In this document: one piece after another, positions 7,898 to 15,692 of the stretch
How positions within the stretch are numbered: position 1 is the first letter of the stretch
How the letters are laid out: the number at the start of each line of letters is the position of its first letter
Origin: CAZVRZ01 sp964629965
Lineage (GTDB): Bacteria > Chloroflexota > Anaerolineae > Anaerolineales > UBA4823
Direction of reading: 5' to 3'
NCBI GenBank assembly: GCA_964629965.1
Contig: CAZVRZ010000062.1
Span: 1 to 31,251 of the forward strand
DNA: 31,251 nt
Notes under the pieces: model-generated
Databases searched by the model: none
What the model saw: the letters and a program-made list of their open reading frames with translations, nothing else
Told to the model about the DNA's origin: nothing
Translations under genes and position numbers: made by a program

Positions 7898-8542
7898 CTA
7901 TTTCACGCTTTTCTCATCGGGCGTGCCCTGAAATTCATCCATCACTTCTTGCCCGCGCGGGTTGATCCCCTCACGCTGGATCCATTTCCCCAGGGTCATG
8001 AACAAGATGCGCACATCCAACCACAGCGACCAGTGATCTACGTACCACACATCCAGCTTGAATTTTTCTTCCCATGAAAGCGTATTACGCCCATTGATCT
8101 GCGCCCAACCGGTGATGCCGGGCAGCGTGTGGTGGCGGCGGCGTTGCTCAGGTGAATAGCGTTCCCAATACTGTGTCAGCAGCGGACGTGGACCAACCAG
8201 GCTCATTTCACCGCGCAGCACATTAAAAATCTCGGGCAGCTCATCCAGGCTGGTTGAGCGTAGCCAGCGGCCGAAGCGGGTCAAACGCTGCTCGTCCGGC
8301 AGCAGGGATCCTTGTGCATCGTGGGCATCGCTCATAGTGCGGAATTTGTATAAGGTGAAGGTGCGGCCCATAAAACCGCTGCGCGGCTGGTGGAACAACG
8401 CCGGTCCGCCCAAGTATATCCGCACCAGCAGTGCAACGATTGCCAGCACTGGCGAGATCGCCAGCAGACCGGGGATGGTCATCGCCAGGTCGAACAGGCG
8501 CTTGGCAAATGGAATCTTGCCAGGTAGTTTGTCATAAACCAT
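7898..8542 (-). CDS. Undecaprenyl-phosphate sugar phosphotransferase (bacterial sugar transferase)
   Basis: Monotopic phosphoglycosyl transferase that moves a sugar phosphate from a nucleotide sugar onto undecaprenyl phosphate, the first membrane step of exopolysaccharide or glycan assembly. The N-terminal re-entrant hydrophobic helix (LFDLAMTIPGLLAISPVLAIV) is followed by the core motif YKFRTM, the DELPEIFNVLRGEMSLVGPRP signature (Asp-Glu catalytic pair) and GITGWAQINGRN near the C-terminus. At 214 aa it is the short form, without the extra N-terminal membrane domain of WcaJ-type enzymes. The sugar specificity cannot be told. The gene follows lexA on the same strand but has its own promoter candidate and is separated by a terminator. 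Confidence 0.95.
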   Translation of the reverse strand: MVYDKLPGKIPFAKRLFDLAMTIPGLLAISPVLAIVALLVRIYLGGPALFHQPRSGFMGRTFTLYKFRTMSDAHDAQGSLLPDEQRLTRFGRWLRSTSLDELPEIFNVLRGEMSLVGPRPLLTQYWERYSPEQRRRHHTLPGITGWAQINGRNTLSWEEKFKLDVWYVDHWSLWLDVRILFMTLGKWIQREGINPRGQEVMDEFQGTPDEKSVK

Positions 8543-8549
8543 GCCTTGT

Positions 8550-8558
8550 ATTCTACCA
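8550..8558 (-). promoter_or_regulatory. Extended -10 of the sugar transferase gene
   Basis: TGG-TAGAAT on the minus strand, 7 bases before the ATG. There is no usable ribosome site (AAGG ends one base from the ATG), so leaderless translation is likely. Confidence 0.5.
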
Positions 8559-8567
8559 GAGTTCCTT

Positions 8568-8606
8568 AAAACAGAATCTCCAGGCCGCCATAGCGGCCTG
8601 GAGATT
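8568..8606 (-). terminator. Intrinsic terminator of lexA
   Basis: A 14-bp perfect stem, AATCTCCAGGCCGC (8575-8588) and GCGGCCTGGAGATT (8593-8606), closes a 4-base CATA loop. On the minus strand CTGTTTTAAGG follows, giving four Us. It lies 22 bases after the lexA stop codon. Confidence 0.85.
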
Positions 8607-8628
8607 AATTAATGAAAATCTCGTGTTT

Positions 8629-9384
8629 TTACTGGATTGGTGCAGTATCGACGGAGCGGATTACCATAACCACTTTACCCTGGATTTTAACCACACGCGG
8701 ATCCTTATAGATCGGCTTCATGGTCGGGTTGGCAGGCTGCAGGCGAATCTTGCCGTTTTCGCGATAGAAGTACTTGAGTGTGGTTTCATCCTCATCGGTT
8801 AGCCAGACTGCCACCATCTCACCGTTGTTAGCCTGTTCGGTGGGCTTCATGATGACAAGGTCTCCATCATAAACCATGGCATCGATCATAGAATCGCCGC
8901 GTACTTCCAGCGCAAACAGGTTGTCGGTTTTCTCGCGTTTGGGTAGCATACTGCGGGCTACATCGATGAAGGCTTCCGCGTCCATGTAGGAGAAGTCCGA
9001 AGTGGGCACCGGTACGGGTTCGCTAGCAAAGATACGACCAACGACGGGGATTTGTAACACTTCTTCTAGCGTGTGACGGGCTTCGCTTACAGCCTCGGCA
9101 GCATTGTCTTTGACCCTGGAAGCAGTGGCTGCCACAGTTCCCAGGATTTCAGAAATCGGCTTCAACAGGCGAATGCCGCGCGAAACATGCCCATCCCGCT
9201 CGATATAGCCCATCTCCTCCAATTGGATCAGGTGGTAAATAACCACTGAATTTGAAGAGATGTGGGCATTATCGCGGATTTCACGAATAGATGGGGGGTA
9301 GCCATTCTTAACCTGGAATGAGTCCAATACCTCCAGGATTTTCCGCTGGCGGTCTTTTAGACCTTTTGTGCGTTGTCTGGGCAT
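8629..9384 (-). CDS. lexA: LexA repressor, SOS regulator, with unusual cleavage pair
   Basis: Transcriptional repressor of the SOS response that self-cleaves when RecA is activated. A winged helix occupies residues 1-72 (PPSIREIRDNAHISSNSVVIYH is the helix-turn-helix). A linker of about 35 extra residues (76-110) makes the protein 251 aa instead of about 200-210. The S24 peptidase domain has Ser165 in GDSM and Lys204 in TTLKYF as catalytic residues. The cleavage region reads VVGRIFASEP, so the scissile pair is Ala120-Ser121 rather than the usual Ala-Gly. AAGGAGG lies 7 bases before the ATG. An SOS box in its promoter indicates autoregulation. Confidence 0.97.
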   Translation of the reverse strand: MPRQRTKGLKDRQRKILEVLDSFQVKNGYPPSIREIRDNAHISSNSVVIYHLIQLEEMGYIERDGHVSRGIRLLKPISEILGTVAATASRVKDNAAEAVSEARHTLEEVLQIPVVGRIFASEPVPVPTSDFSYMDAEAFIDVARSMLPKREKTDNLFALEVRGDSMIDAMVYDGDLVIMKPTEQANNGEMVAVWLTDEDETTLKYFYRENGKIRLQPANPTMKPIYKDPRVVKIQGKVVMVIRSVDTAPIQ

Positions 9385-9461
9385 AATTCGGCCTCCTTTT
9401 CAATGAACAAAGCCGGTACAATACATTGAAATCAGAAAAATTGTTCTACTTCTTATTATTC

Positions 9462-9490
9462 ATAATACCCGAACATTCGTTCTGTGTCAA
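9462..9490 (-). promoter_or_regulatory. lexA promoter
   Basis: Minus strand TTGACA (9490-9485), a 17-base spacer, then TATTAT (9467-9462): a near-consensus housekeeping promoter. The predicted start near 9455 gives a leader of about 70 bases. The SOS box fills the spacer. Confidence 0.85.
9470..9483. promoter_or_regulatory. LexA (SOS) box
   Basis: CGAACATTCGTTCT, with inverted GAAC/GTTC half-sites, matches the CGAACRNRYGTTYC box of Gram-positive SOS systems apart from two positions (T for the second R, and the final base). It lies between the -35 and -10 elements of lexA, where a repressor blocks RNA polymerase. Confidence 0.88.
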
Positions 9491-9534
9491 GGGTTTTACG
9501 TTAATTTTTGTGGCTTTCCTGGATGGATTTCCTG

Positions 9535-9543
9535 TGGCATAAT
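9535..9543 (+). promoter_or_regulatory. Extended -10 upstream of the acyltransferase gene
   Basis: TGG-CATAAT on the plus strand, with a weak -35 TTTCCT 17 bases upstream. The predicted start near 9550 coincides with an ATG at 9551 that opens a 10-codon reading frame. Confidence 0.4.
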
Positions 9544-9572
9544 GGGTAAGATGACGGTTCGCGGAGAAACCT

Positions 9573-10022
9573 GTGGCGCGTGATATTCATACATCTTTGT
9601 TGTATGCTCGCAGTTGGCCTGTTCTGGGCGGCCTGGCGTATTACCTATTGAAATTATTAGGTGTGGAAGCGCCGCGATCTGTGTCGTTTGGGCCGGCATG
9701 TATTCTGGAGCATGGCGGTTTTGGCGTAGTGATCCACTCTCGGGCGCAGGTTGGGGCGCGGGTTAAGATCTACCCCGGCGTTACCTTGGGCCGGGCAGAT
9801 ATCTACCGCCCGGCAGCCCAGTCGCGTTTCGAAGGCATTGTTATCGAAGATGATGTGATTCTATCGCCGGGAGCCAAGGTGCTCTGCAAAGAAGGTGTGC
9901 TGCGTGTTAGGCGTGGCAGCGTGATCGGAGCGAATGCGGTGCTGCTTGAGTCGACCGGTGAATATGAAATTTGGGTCGGCATCCCGGCCCGCCGGGTGGG
10001 ACTTCGGGAGCAAGCGCAGTGA
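9573..10022 (+). CDS. Hexapeptide-repeat acyltransferase (serine acetyltransferase-like)
   Basis: Left-handed beta-helix acyltransferase, which normally uses acetyl-CoA. After a short helical N-terminus the protein shows hexapeptide-type repeats (IHSRAQVGARVKIYPGVTLG, then IVIEDDVILSPGAKVLCKE and GSVIGANAVLLES) and the closing motif WVGIPARRVG, as in the CysE/sugar O-acetyltransferase group. At 149 aa it lacks the long N-terminal domain of true CysE. Its place directly before two glycosyltransferases suggests it acetylates a glycan rather than serine; that is inference. The GTG start has GGAG 6 bases upstream. Its last 4 bases overlap the next gene (GTGA). Confidence 0.88.
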   Translation: MARDIHTSLLYARSWPVLGGLAYYLLKLLGVEAPRSVSFGPACILEHGGFGVVIHSRAQVGARVKIYPGVTLGRADIYRPAAQSRFEGIVIEDDVILSPGAKVLCKEGVLRVRRGSVIGANAVLLESTGEYEIWVGIPARRVGLREQAQ

Positions 10023-11050
10023 GTGATCAGCGCGTCTGCCTGGTGCCTCGTCTTTCAGGCGTGGGGGGGATGGTTTCTTTCCAGGGCAGGCTTGCCGCCG
10101 GCCTGGCTCGCCGCGGTGTGGAGGTGTGTTTTGAATTACGCGACCGTCCCTACCAGGCGGTTTTGGTGATTGGCGGTGCTCGCCACCTGGCCGGTTTATG
10201 GCAGGCTCGCCGCCGGGGCGTGCGTATTGTTCAACGTCTGAACGGCATGAACTGGATTCACCGTCACCGGCGCACCGGGCTGCGCCATTTCTTGCGGGCA
10301 GAATATGGCAACTGGCTGCTGTCTTTTATTCGCAGGCGCCTGGCTGATCATATTGTCTATCAGAGCCAATTTTCGCGAAGTTGGTGGGAGTCGGTATATG
10401 GCCCTACCAGGATTTCTAATGAGGTCATCTACAATGGTGTAGACCTGTCTGTTTTCTCTCCAGCTGGTAACATGGATATCATCTCAGATCGTTTCTGCAT
10501 ACTGATTGTTGAGGGTAACCTGGGCGGAGGGTATGAGGGTGGCCTGGAAACGGCCTTGCAAATGGCCGCGCGGGTCGAGCATGAGCATCACTTGCCGGTT
10601 GAGGTACGGGTTGCCGGGCGGGTTGCGCCTGCCTTACAAGCAGATTGGCAGAAGCGCGCTCCTGTTCCCCTAATCTTTGCCGGAGTGGTGCCTCATGATC
10701 AGATTCCGGCCTTGGATCGTTCTGCCCATGTTTTATATGCCGCCGATATCCACGCAGCCTGTCCCAATTCTGTCATCGAGGCTTTGGCTTGCGGCTTGCC
10801 TGTGGTCGCTTATGATACCGGCGCCATGAAAGAATTGGTGCAGGAACAGGCCGGGTTGGTGGTGCCTTATGGCAGTGATCCCTGGATGCTCGAGCCGCCT
10901 GATCTGCCCATATTGGCACAGGCTGCTGCGCAGGTACTGCAGGAACAGCCTGTTTATCGCACCGGCGCGCGGCGACGCGCCGAAGCCTTGTTCTCGGTAG
11001 AGACAATGGTTGATCGTTATTGCGCGGCTCTGCTGCCTGGGCAGGCCTGA
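10019..11050 (+). CDS. Glycosyltransferase family 4 protein
   Basis: Retaining GT-B-fold glycosyltransferase. The N-terminal half begins CLVPRLSGVGGMVSFQGRLAAGL, the glycine-rich acceptor loop. The C-terminal half has VIYNGVDLSVF, the donor-site motif YAADIHAACPNSVIEALACGLPVVAYDTG (E-x7-E type) and VVPYGSDPW. Its length of 344 aa is typical. The start is GTG at 10019, which overlaps the previous stop (GTGA) and has GGAG 8 bases upstream; the reading frame extends further up inside the previous gene, but that part is unlikely to be translated. It belongs to a three-gene polysaccharide operon and acts at the cytoplasmic face. Donor and acceptor are unknown. Confidence 0.93.
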   Translation: MSDQRVCLVPRLSGVGGMVSFQGRLAAGLARRGVEVCFELRDRPYQAVLVIGGARHLAGLWQARRRGVRIVQRLNGMNWIHRHRRTGLRHFLRAEYGNWLLSFIRRRLADHIVYQSQFSRSWWESVYGPTRISNEVIYNGVDLSVFSPAGNMDIISDRFCILIVEGNLGGGYEGGLETALQMAARVEHEHHLPVEVRVAGRVAPALQADWQKRAPVPLIFAGVVPHDQIPALDRSAHVLYAADIHAACPNSVIEALACGLPVVAYDTGAMKELVQEQAGLVVPYGSDPWMLEPPDLPILAQAAAQVLQEQPVYRTGARRRAEALFSVETMVDRYCAALLPGQA

Positions 11051-11059
11051 GGTCGTTTG

Positions 11060-12217
11060 ATGATTAACCTGGGAATTGTGCAGCGCGTCTTACCTGTTTA
11101 TCGCGCCTCTCTGTTCGATCTGTTGGCGCAATCCTGCCCTCGAGGCCTGAGCGTTTTTGCCGGCCAGCCCCTGCCCCAGGAGGGTATTGCTGGCGTGGAT
11201 CGTCTTGAACTGGCGCACCTGGTACAGGCACGCAACCACCATCTTTTTGATCCATCTTCGCCGTTCTTCTTTTGTTGGCAAAGCGGGCTGGCGCCCTGGT
11301 TGGAAAGTTGCCAGCCGGAGGCGCTTATCATCGAAGCAAACCCACGCTATCTGAGCAGTCGTCTGGCAGTACATTGGATGCACGCCCGCAAGCGGCCTGT
11401 GTTAGGCTGGGGTTTAGGCGCTCCGCCGCTGACGAACATTCCGAAACCGGGTAAATTCTGGTCAAAATTCCGTGCCTGGGAGCGCAGCAGCTTCTTGCAC
11501 TCGCTCGATGGCTGGATTGCTTACAGCCAGCGCGGGGCAGCCGAATATTGCCGGCTCGGGTTACCCGCAGACCGAGTCTTTGTTGCCTACAATGCGGCCG
11601 AACGTTGTCCTACCAGGCCGCCTCCTACCAGGCCGAACTATTGGGATCAGGACTTTCCAAAAAATGGAAAACCACGCGTGCTGTTTGTGGGCCGCCTGCA
11701 AAGCCGCAAGCGTATCGATTTACTTTTGCGCGCCTGTGCAACCTTACCTGTGGAGATGAAGCCGAGTTTGCAGATCGTGGGCGATGGCCCGGCGCGATCT
11801 GATTTGGAGCAATTGGCGCAAAGTGTGTACCCGTCGGCCGAATTTGTTGGCGCCAGACATGGTTCGGATCTGGAGCCGTATTATGCCATGGCCGATTTAT
11901 TTGTCTTACCTGGCACGGGTGGCTTAGCCATTCAGCAAGCCATGACCTTTGCCTTGCCGGTGATTGTTGCCCAGGGAGATGGGACCCAAGAGGACCTGGT
12001 TCGTCCAGACAATGGCTGGCTGGTCGCTCCCAGCGATTTCTCATCCTTGTCTAAAACGCTGCAGTTCGCCCTGGCAGATGTTGGTCGCCTGCGCCGGATG
12101 GGGCTGGAATCTTACCGGATCGTATCACAAGAAATCAACCTGGAAAAAATGGTTGAGGTGTTTTTATCGGCTGTCGAGTGTGCTAAAGCATGGCGGGCCA
12201 AAAGCGCCGCAAGCTGA
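11060..12217 (+). CDS. Glycosyltransferase family 4/1 protein
   Basis: GT-B glycosyltransferase of 385 aa, third gene of the polysaccharide operon, 9 bases after the preceding stop. It opens with INLGIVQRVLPVYRASLFDLLA, typical of enzymes that act late in chain assembly. The C-terminal domain includes VLFVGRLQSRKRIDLLLRA, LQIVGDGPARSDLEQLA and the donor-binding segment LFVLPGTGGLAIQQAMTFALPVI. The second Glu of the E-x7-E motif is not obvious (GGLAIQQA), so activity may differ. The ATG at 11060 is chosen with GAGG about 7 bases upstream; a TTG sits one codon earlier. A 15-bp tandem duplication lies in the interdomain linker. Confidence 0.92.
   Translation: MINLGIVQRVLPVYRASLFDLLAQSCPRGLSVFAGQPLPQEGIAGVDRLELAHLVQARNHHLFDPSSPFFFCWQSGLAPWLESCQPEALIIEANPRYLSSRLAVHWMHARKRPVLGWGLGAPPLTNIPKPGKFWSKFRAWERSSFLHSLDGWIAYSQRGAAEYCRLGLPADRVFVAYNAAERCPTRPPPTRPNYWDQDFPKNGKPRVLFVGRLQSRKRIDLLLRACATLPVEMKPSLQIVGDGPARSDLEQLAQSVYPSAEFVGARHGSDLEPYYAMADLFVLPGTGGLAIQQAMTFALPVIVAQGDGTQEDLVRPDNGWLVAPSDFSSLSKTLQFALADVGRLRRMGLESYRIVSQEINLEKMVEVFLSAVECAKAWRAKSAAS
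11608..11635 (+). repeat. 15-bp in-frame tandem duplication
   Basis: TCCTACCAGGCCG occurs at 11608-11620 and again at 11623-11635, a period of 15 bases. It duplicates the residues PTRP in the linker between the two glycosyltransferase domains. Confidence 0.75.
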
Positions 12218-12237
12218 CGATGTGCTGGGCTCTGGAT

Positions 12238-14493
12238 TCAGCCCTGGGAGAAAGCGTATCCTAGTGCATCGGGATCCCATGCCTGGCGTGGCAGCCTCAA
12301 AGTGAGGCGGGTCAATGAGGGCAGCATCTGACGATGACCGCTTCCTGCGGGAATGCTTTCCAAAGATAGGGAGCCGCCGATCACAGCCATTAGGGTGCTG
12401 TGCAGCGCCAAACCCTGTCCCGCGCCAGCTGGCGCGGAAGAAGCTGATACATCTTCCATGCTGCTGCCCGAATCTTCGATACTTATCAGCAGTTCGTCTG
12501 CCGTACATTCAGTTCGGATGGTCAGGCCTATCGGCTTGGATTCATCTCCGCCATGGGCATACCGAGCCGCGTTCCGCAGCGCCTCGCGAGCTGCATAAAA
12601 TAATACTTCGGTGGGCAAAGATGGCAGGCTGTTGAGGTACTTTTGTGCCTCTTCGCTGACTTGCCAGAGAATGGGCTCAAAAACCCCCTGTAATTCGCCT
12701 TCCAGTACCTGGCGCTTTAATGCCTCTAGCAGCCCGAGGCGGGATAGCTCGGGCGGTGTCTGTGCCGGCAGGGCGCGTAAAAGTTCGGCAATTTGCCTGT
12801 GGATGGCTGCCATTGTTTGCAATGCCTGCCCGGCAGGGCTCTCTGGCGGCGGGTTAGTGGCGCTGAGCGCTAGCATGGCGGTGTGCAGTTCTGGCAGGAT
12901 ATCATCGTGCAGGCGGCGGCGGGCGCGCTGATCGATCATCTGGCTCTCTGCTAGGCGCTGGCGCTGCAGCCTCACCAGGCGCCGGGCCATTTCTGCACTG
13001 GCCTGGGCATCGAGCAGCCGTTCGCCGGTAGAGCGGGCGATCTCAATCTCTTCTTGTGTATAAAGGCTTTCGTCGCGCTGCTCTGCCAGAAATAACACAC
13101 CCATCAGGCCGCCTTCTCCCCACAAGGGCACTGCCCATTGATAAGGAGCATATTGTTCGGGATTCAGGGGCAGGCATAGCTCGTTGAAACCAGGCAGGTT
13201 TGCCAGATCGTTTGCCAGAGCTTGCGATGGTGGAGCAGCCACAGCGTCTCCCTCCGTATAGATCAGTGCCGGGCCGGTCAGGGCTGCGTAAGAGCCCAGC
13301 GGCAGTAGACAGGCCGCCCGGGTCTCCAGCACATCTCGACACAATGCTTGGAAGGGGCGGATGATGGGCGATTTACCAGGCGATTTCCCAGGAGAATCCG
13401 CTGCGCTATCCGATGTATGTGCAAGCATGTGTTCATAGAGACCCTGGCTGGCAACAAAGGGACGCAAGTTTTGCATGGTACGTTCGCGTTCCTCGAAGTC
13501 TTTCCAGCTCACCAGCGCANNNNNNNNNNNNNNNNNNNNNNNNNNNNNNNNNNCTAACAAGCTATATCCTGCTGCCAGGATCACGGCGCGCTTCCAGTAG
13601 CGGGCCAGCCCGCGGCGCGGCAGAGTTTTTCCGGTGAAGATCTCGTAGGCAACAATGGCTTGGCCCGATAACAAAATCACACCCGCGATCAATCCTGCCA
13701 GTAATAAATCCAACCTGCTGACGGTCAGGATGGTGTTTGTGCTGTAGGCGTATCCACCACCGAAAGCAGTCACCGATGCCAGCCATATGATCACGCTGCC
13801 CACGATCACGCTGACCAATGCTAGCAGTAAGGATGCGCCGAAAAGCCAGGGCCGGGCGCGCTGTCGGGCCAGGTCGCCCATAACCCGTTCCGATGGGTTG
13901 GGGTGGCGCAGCGCATCCAGCGACAGGCCGGTACATAACAGGCTATATGCCGGGTAAGCCAGGATGAGCAGCGGAAAGCCGCTGATGGCGGGATAAGCCT
14001 TCAGGTCGAAAACCAATAATTGGCTGGCCGAGGGTAGTGGGTTAGATAGGGTCAATAGCAGCACCGTACCGATAGAGATTGCCAGTGTCAGCCCAAACCA
14101 GCCGCGGTGCCGGCGGCGCAGCATAGAGACGCAAAATTTTGCGTCTGCGCTATTATTTTCTATGCAAAATTTTTCTTCTGGCGAGTTATTCCAGAAGCCG
14201 CAGAACCAAAGAATGATTCCATACCAGGCAAACGGCAGAATGACCAAAGGAATCCAACTCAAACGCCACCAGAAGTTCAGCCCTTGGCTAAAAAAGCTCA
14301 GGCCATAGCCGACCAGGATTGAATGACCGAGAAAGAATAACCCTCCAGAGAGCAGCCCTCCTCCTGTGGCCCATAAGCCGACAGTGTGGCGTTCGGCGTT
14401 AAGCAGCACAGTCAGGCCCAACCAGATAAGTAAAATCATGTTGAACAATGAAATTGTCAGAACTGACCAATCCAGGCTGAAGATACCGGTCAT
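12238..14493 (-). CDS. Multi-span sensor histidine kinase (HisKA_3 / NarX-DesK type)
   Basis: Membrane sensor kinase of about 751 aa, last gene of a four-gene operon. The N-terminal third is a run of hydrophobic spans (from residue 11 to about 315), followed by a GAF-like region with the repeat SPGKSPGKSP at its start. The HisKA_3 dimerisation motif RRRLHDDILPELH has phospho-acceptor His529. The ATPase domain has N-box EALRNAARYAHG, then EDSGSS and GQGLALHSTLMAVIGGSL. The partner is almost surely the NarL-type regulator two genes upstream. The start ATG overlaps the preceding stop (ATGA). A 34-N gap interrupts residues about 314-325 but keeps the frame. A 20-bp palindrome lies inside the gene. 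Confidence 0.92.
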   Translation of the reverse strand: MTGIFSLDWSVLTISLFNMILLIWLGLTVLLNAERHTVGLWATGGGLLSGGLFFLGHSILVGYGLSFFSQGLNFWWRLSWIPLVILPFAWYGIILWFCGFWNNSPEEKFCIENNSADAKFCVSMLRRRHRGWFGLTLAISIGTVLLLTLSNPLPSASQLLVFDLKAYPAISGFPLLILAYPAYSLLCTGLSLDALRHPNPSERVMGDLARQRARPWLFGASLLLALVSVIVGSVIIWLASVTAFGGGYAYSTNTILTVSRLDLLLAGLIAGVILLSGQAIVAYEIFTGKTLPRRGLARYWKRAVILAAGYSLLXXXXXXXXXXXXALVSWKDFEERERTMQNLRPFVASQGLYEHMLAHTSDSAADSPGKSPGKSPIIRPFQALCRDVLETRAACLLPLGSYAALTGPALIYTEGDAVAAPPSQALANDLANLPGFNELCLPLNPEQYAPYQWAVPLWGEGGLMGVLFLAEQRDESLYTQEEIEIARSTGERLLDAQASAEMARRLVRLQRQRLAESQMIDQRARRRLHDDILPELHTAMLALSATNPPPESPAGQALQTMAAIHRQIAELLRALPAQTPPELSRLGLLEALKRQVLEGELQGVFEPILWQVSEEAQKYLNSLPSLPTEVLFYAAREALRNAARYAHGGDESKPIGLTIRTECTADELLISIEDSGSSMEDVSASSAPAGAGQGLALHSTLMAVIGGSLSLESIPAGSGHRQMLPSLTRLTLRLPRQAWDPDALGYAFSQG
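13520..13553. other. Assembly gap (34 N) inside the histidine kinase gene
   Basis: A run of 34 undetermined bases. The reading frame on both sides is the same, so the length is consistent with a true or well-estimated gap of about 12 codons. Confidence 0.95.
14127..14146. repeat. 20-bp perfect palindrome AGACGCAAAATTTTGCGTCT inside the kinase gene
   Basis: The palindrome lies in the part encoding a loop between two membrane spans. A second, degenerate copy of its core, GCAAAATTTTT, follows at about 14164-14174, and the encoded loop shows a repeated KFC tripeptide (EEKFCIE, DAKFCVS). It looks like a small palindromic element, or two, inserted in frame. Confidence 0.75.
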
Positions 14494-15692
14494 GGTTGGC
14501 TGCTGGCTCCTAATTCGATCAACTCGATCTCTGGTGGGCAGAAAAAGCGCGCCCGTGGCATGAGCAAGCCCTCCATTCCAACACCGCGACTGACATACAG
14601 GGTGGTTGGCCCGACCTGATATTGCCCGGCCTCATATTGCTTACCGTAAACAGATGCGGTGATCAAAGCGCCGTAGATCGGCAGGGTGATTTGCCCGCCG
14701 TGTGTGTGCCCGCTCAGGTACAGGTCTATGCCCAGTCTGGCAGCCTGCTCGATCAGGTCGGGCGTATGGTAGAGCAGCAGCGCATAAGCGTCTGCTGGCA
14801 CTTGTGACATTGCGTTTTCTAAGGCTTGCGTATCTCGAGCTCGATCAAGATTGCTGATGCCGATCAGGTATATCTCATCTTGGGTCAATGGCAGTCGCAG
14901 CGCCTGGTCTTGCAACAGCGTGATGGGAAGTCCGGTGAAGACAGCCTGGATAGCTTCGGGTACGTCTGCAGCCGGGGTGCCGGTGACGGCAAAAACGCCC
15001 AGCGGTGCCTGCAGCCTGGACAGCCACCTGTGCGTTTGCTCCCAGGTTAGCTCATCTCGGTTGTAGTCGATGTTGACATAATCACCGGTCAGGATGATCA
15101 GGTCGGGCTGCAGCGCCTGAACTCTTTCCCAAACATCTTCTTCGCGCCGGGTAAGACGCTCGACATGTAAGTCGGATATATGTAAGATGCGCAGCGGCCG
15201 GCCATTTATGGTTGGGCCAGGCAGCATAAGATGTGTGGTCTGCAAACGGAAAGGTTCGATATACAGCGCCTCAAAGGCGCAGGCCGAAAGGAACAGGTTT
15301 ACCCCCCAGATCAAAGCCATACCGGTCCGCAAACTGCCTGGACGGCGCAGGCTTTTAAATACCTGCCTTCCATATTTCCAGATCACCAATACCACCGCAA
15401 AAATTCCCACTCGGACGGCTGCCAGTGCCAGTAAGCCTGAAGCAATTGGACCGTAGGAAAGCCCGAACCAGGTTAGGGCAGATAGCATGAGCCAATCTAG
15501 CAACGGCATTGCCAACAATGGAACGGCCGGTTTCCAGCTAGTCTTTTGGCTCGAACTATTTTTAGACTCTGCCGGAGTAAGAGCCGCCCAATCGCGCCGC
15601 GCCAGGAGCGCGCCTACGATGAAAATGCCAAGGACGAGAGGCTCAGGAGTTCGGATTAGCGTTTGCAGAAAGATCCTTGCCAGGTTATTCAT
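14490..15692 (-). CDS. Membrane-anchored metallophosphoesterase with degenerate motif
   Basis: Calcineurin-like phosphoesterase of the YkuE/YaeI type, 400 aa. Residues 1-150 hold several membrane spans (MPLLDWLMLSALTWFGLSYG and others). The catalytic domain begins near 165 with LHISDLHVERL (Asp174, His176), then LTGDYVNID (Asp204). The position of the GNH(D/E) motif reads GTPAAD (238-243), so the metal-bridging Asn and catalytic His are absent. Later motifs are kept: LLYHTPDLI and LSGHTHGGQ (His329, His331). The start overlaps the regulator stop by 4 bases (ATGA), and its own stop overlaps the kinase start the same way. It probably acts on an envelope lipid or polymer, or is a sensing domain without catalysis; both are inference. 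Confidence 0.88.
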   Translation of the reverse strand: MNNLARIFLQTLIRTPEPLVLGIFIVGALLARRDWAALTPAESKNSSSQKTSWKPAVPLLAMPLLDWLMLSALTWFGLSYGPIASGLLALAAVRVGIFAVVLVIWKYGRQVFKSLRRPGSLRTGMALIWGVNLFLSACAFEALYIEPFRLQTTHLMLPGPTINGRPLRILHISDLHVERLTRREEDVWERVQALQPDLIILTGDYVNIDYNRDELTWEQTHRWLSRLQAPLGVFAVTGTPAADVPEAIQAVFTGLPITLLQDQALRLPLTQDEIYLIGISNLDRARDTQALENAMSQVPADAYALLLYHTPDLIEQAARLGIDLYLSGHTHGGQITLPIYGALITASVYGKQYEAGQYQVGPTTLYVSRGVGMEGLLMPRARFFCPPEIELIELGASSQP

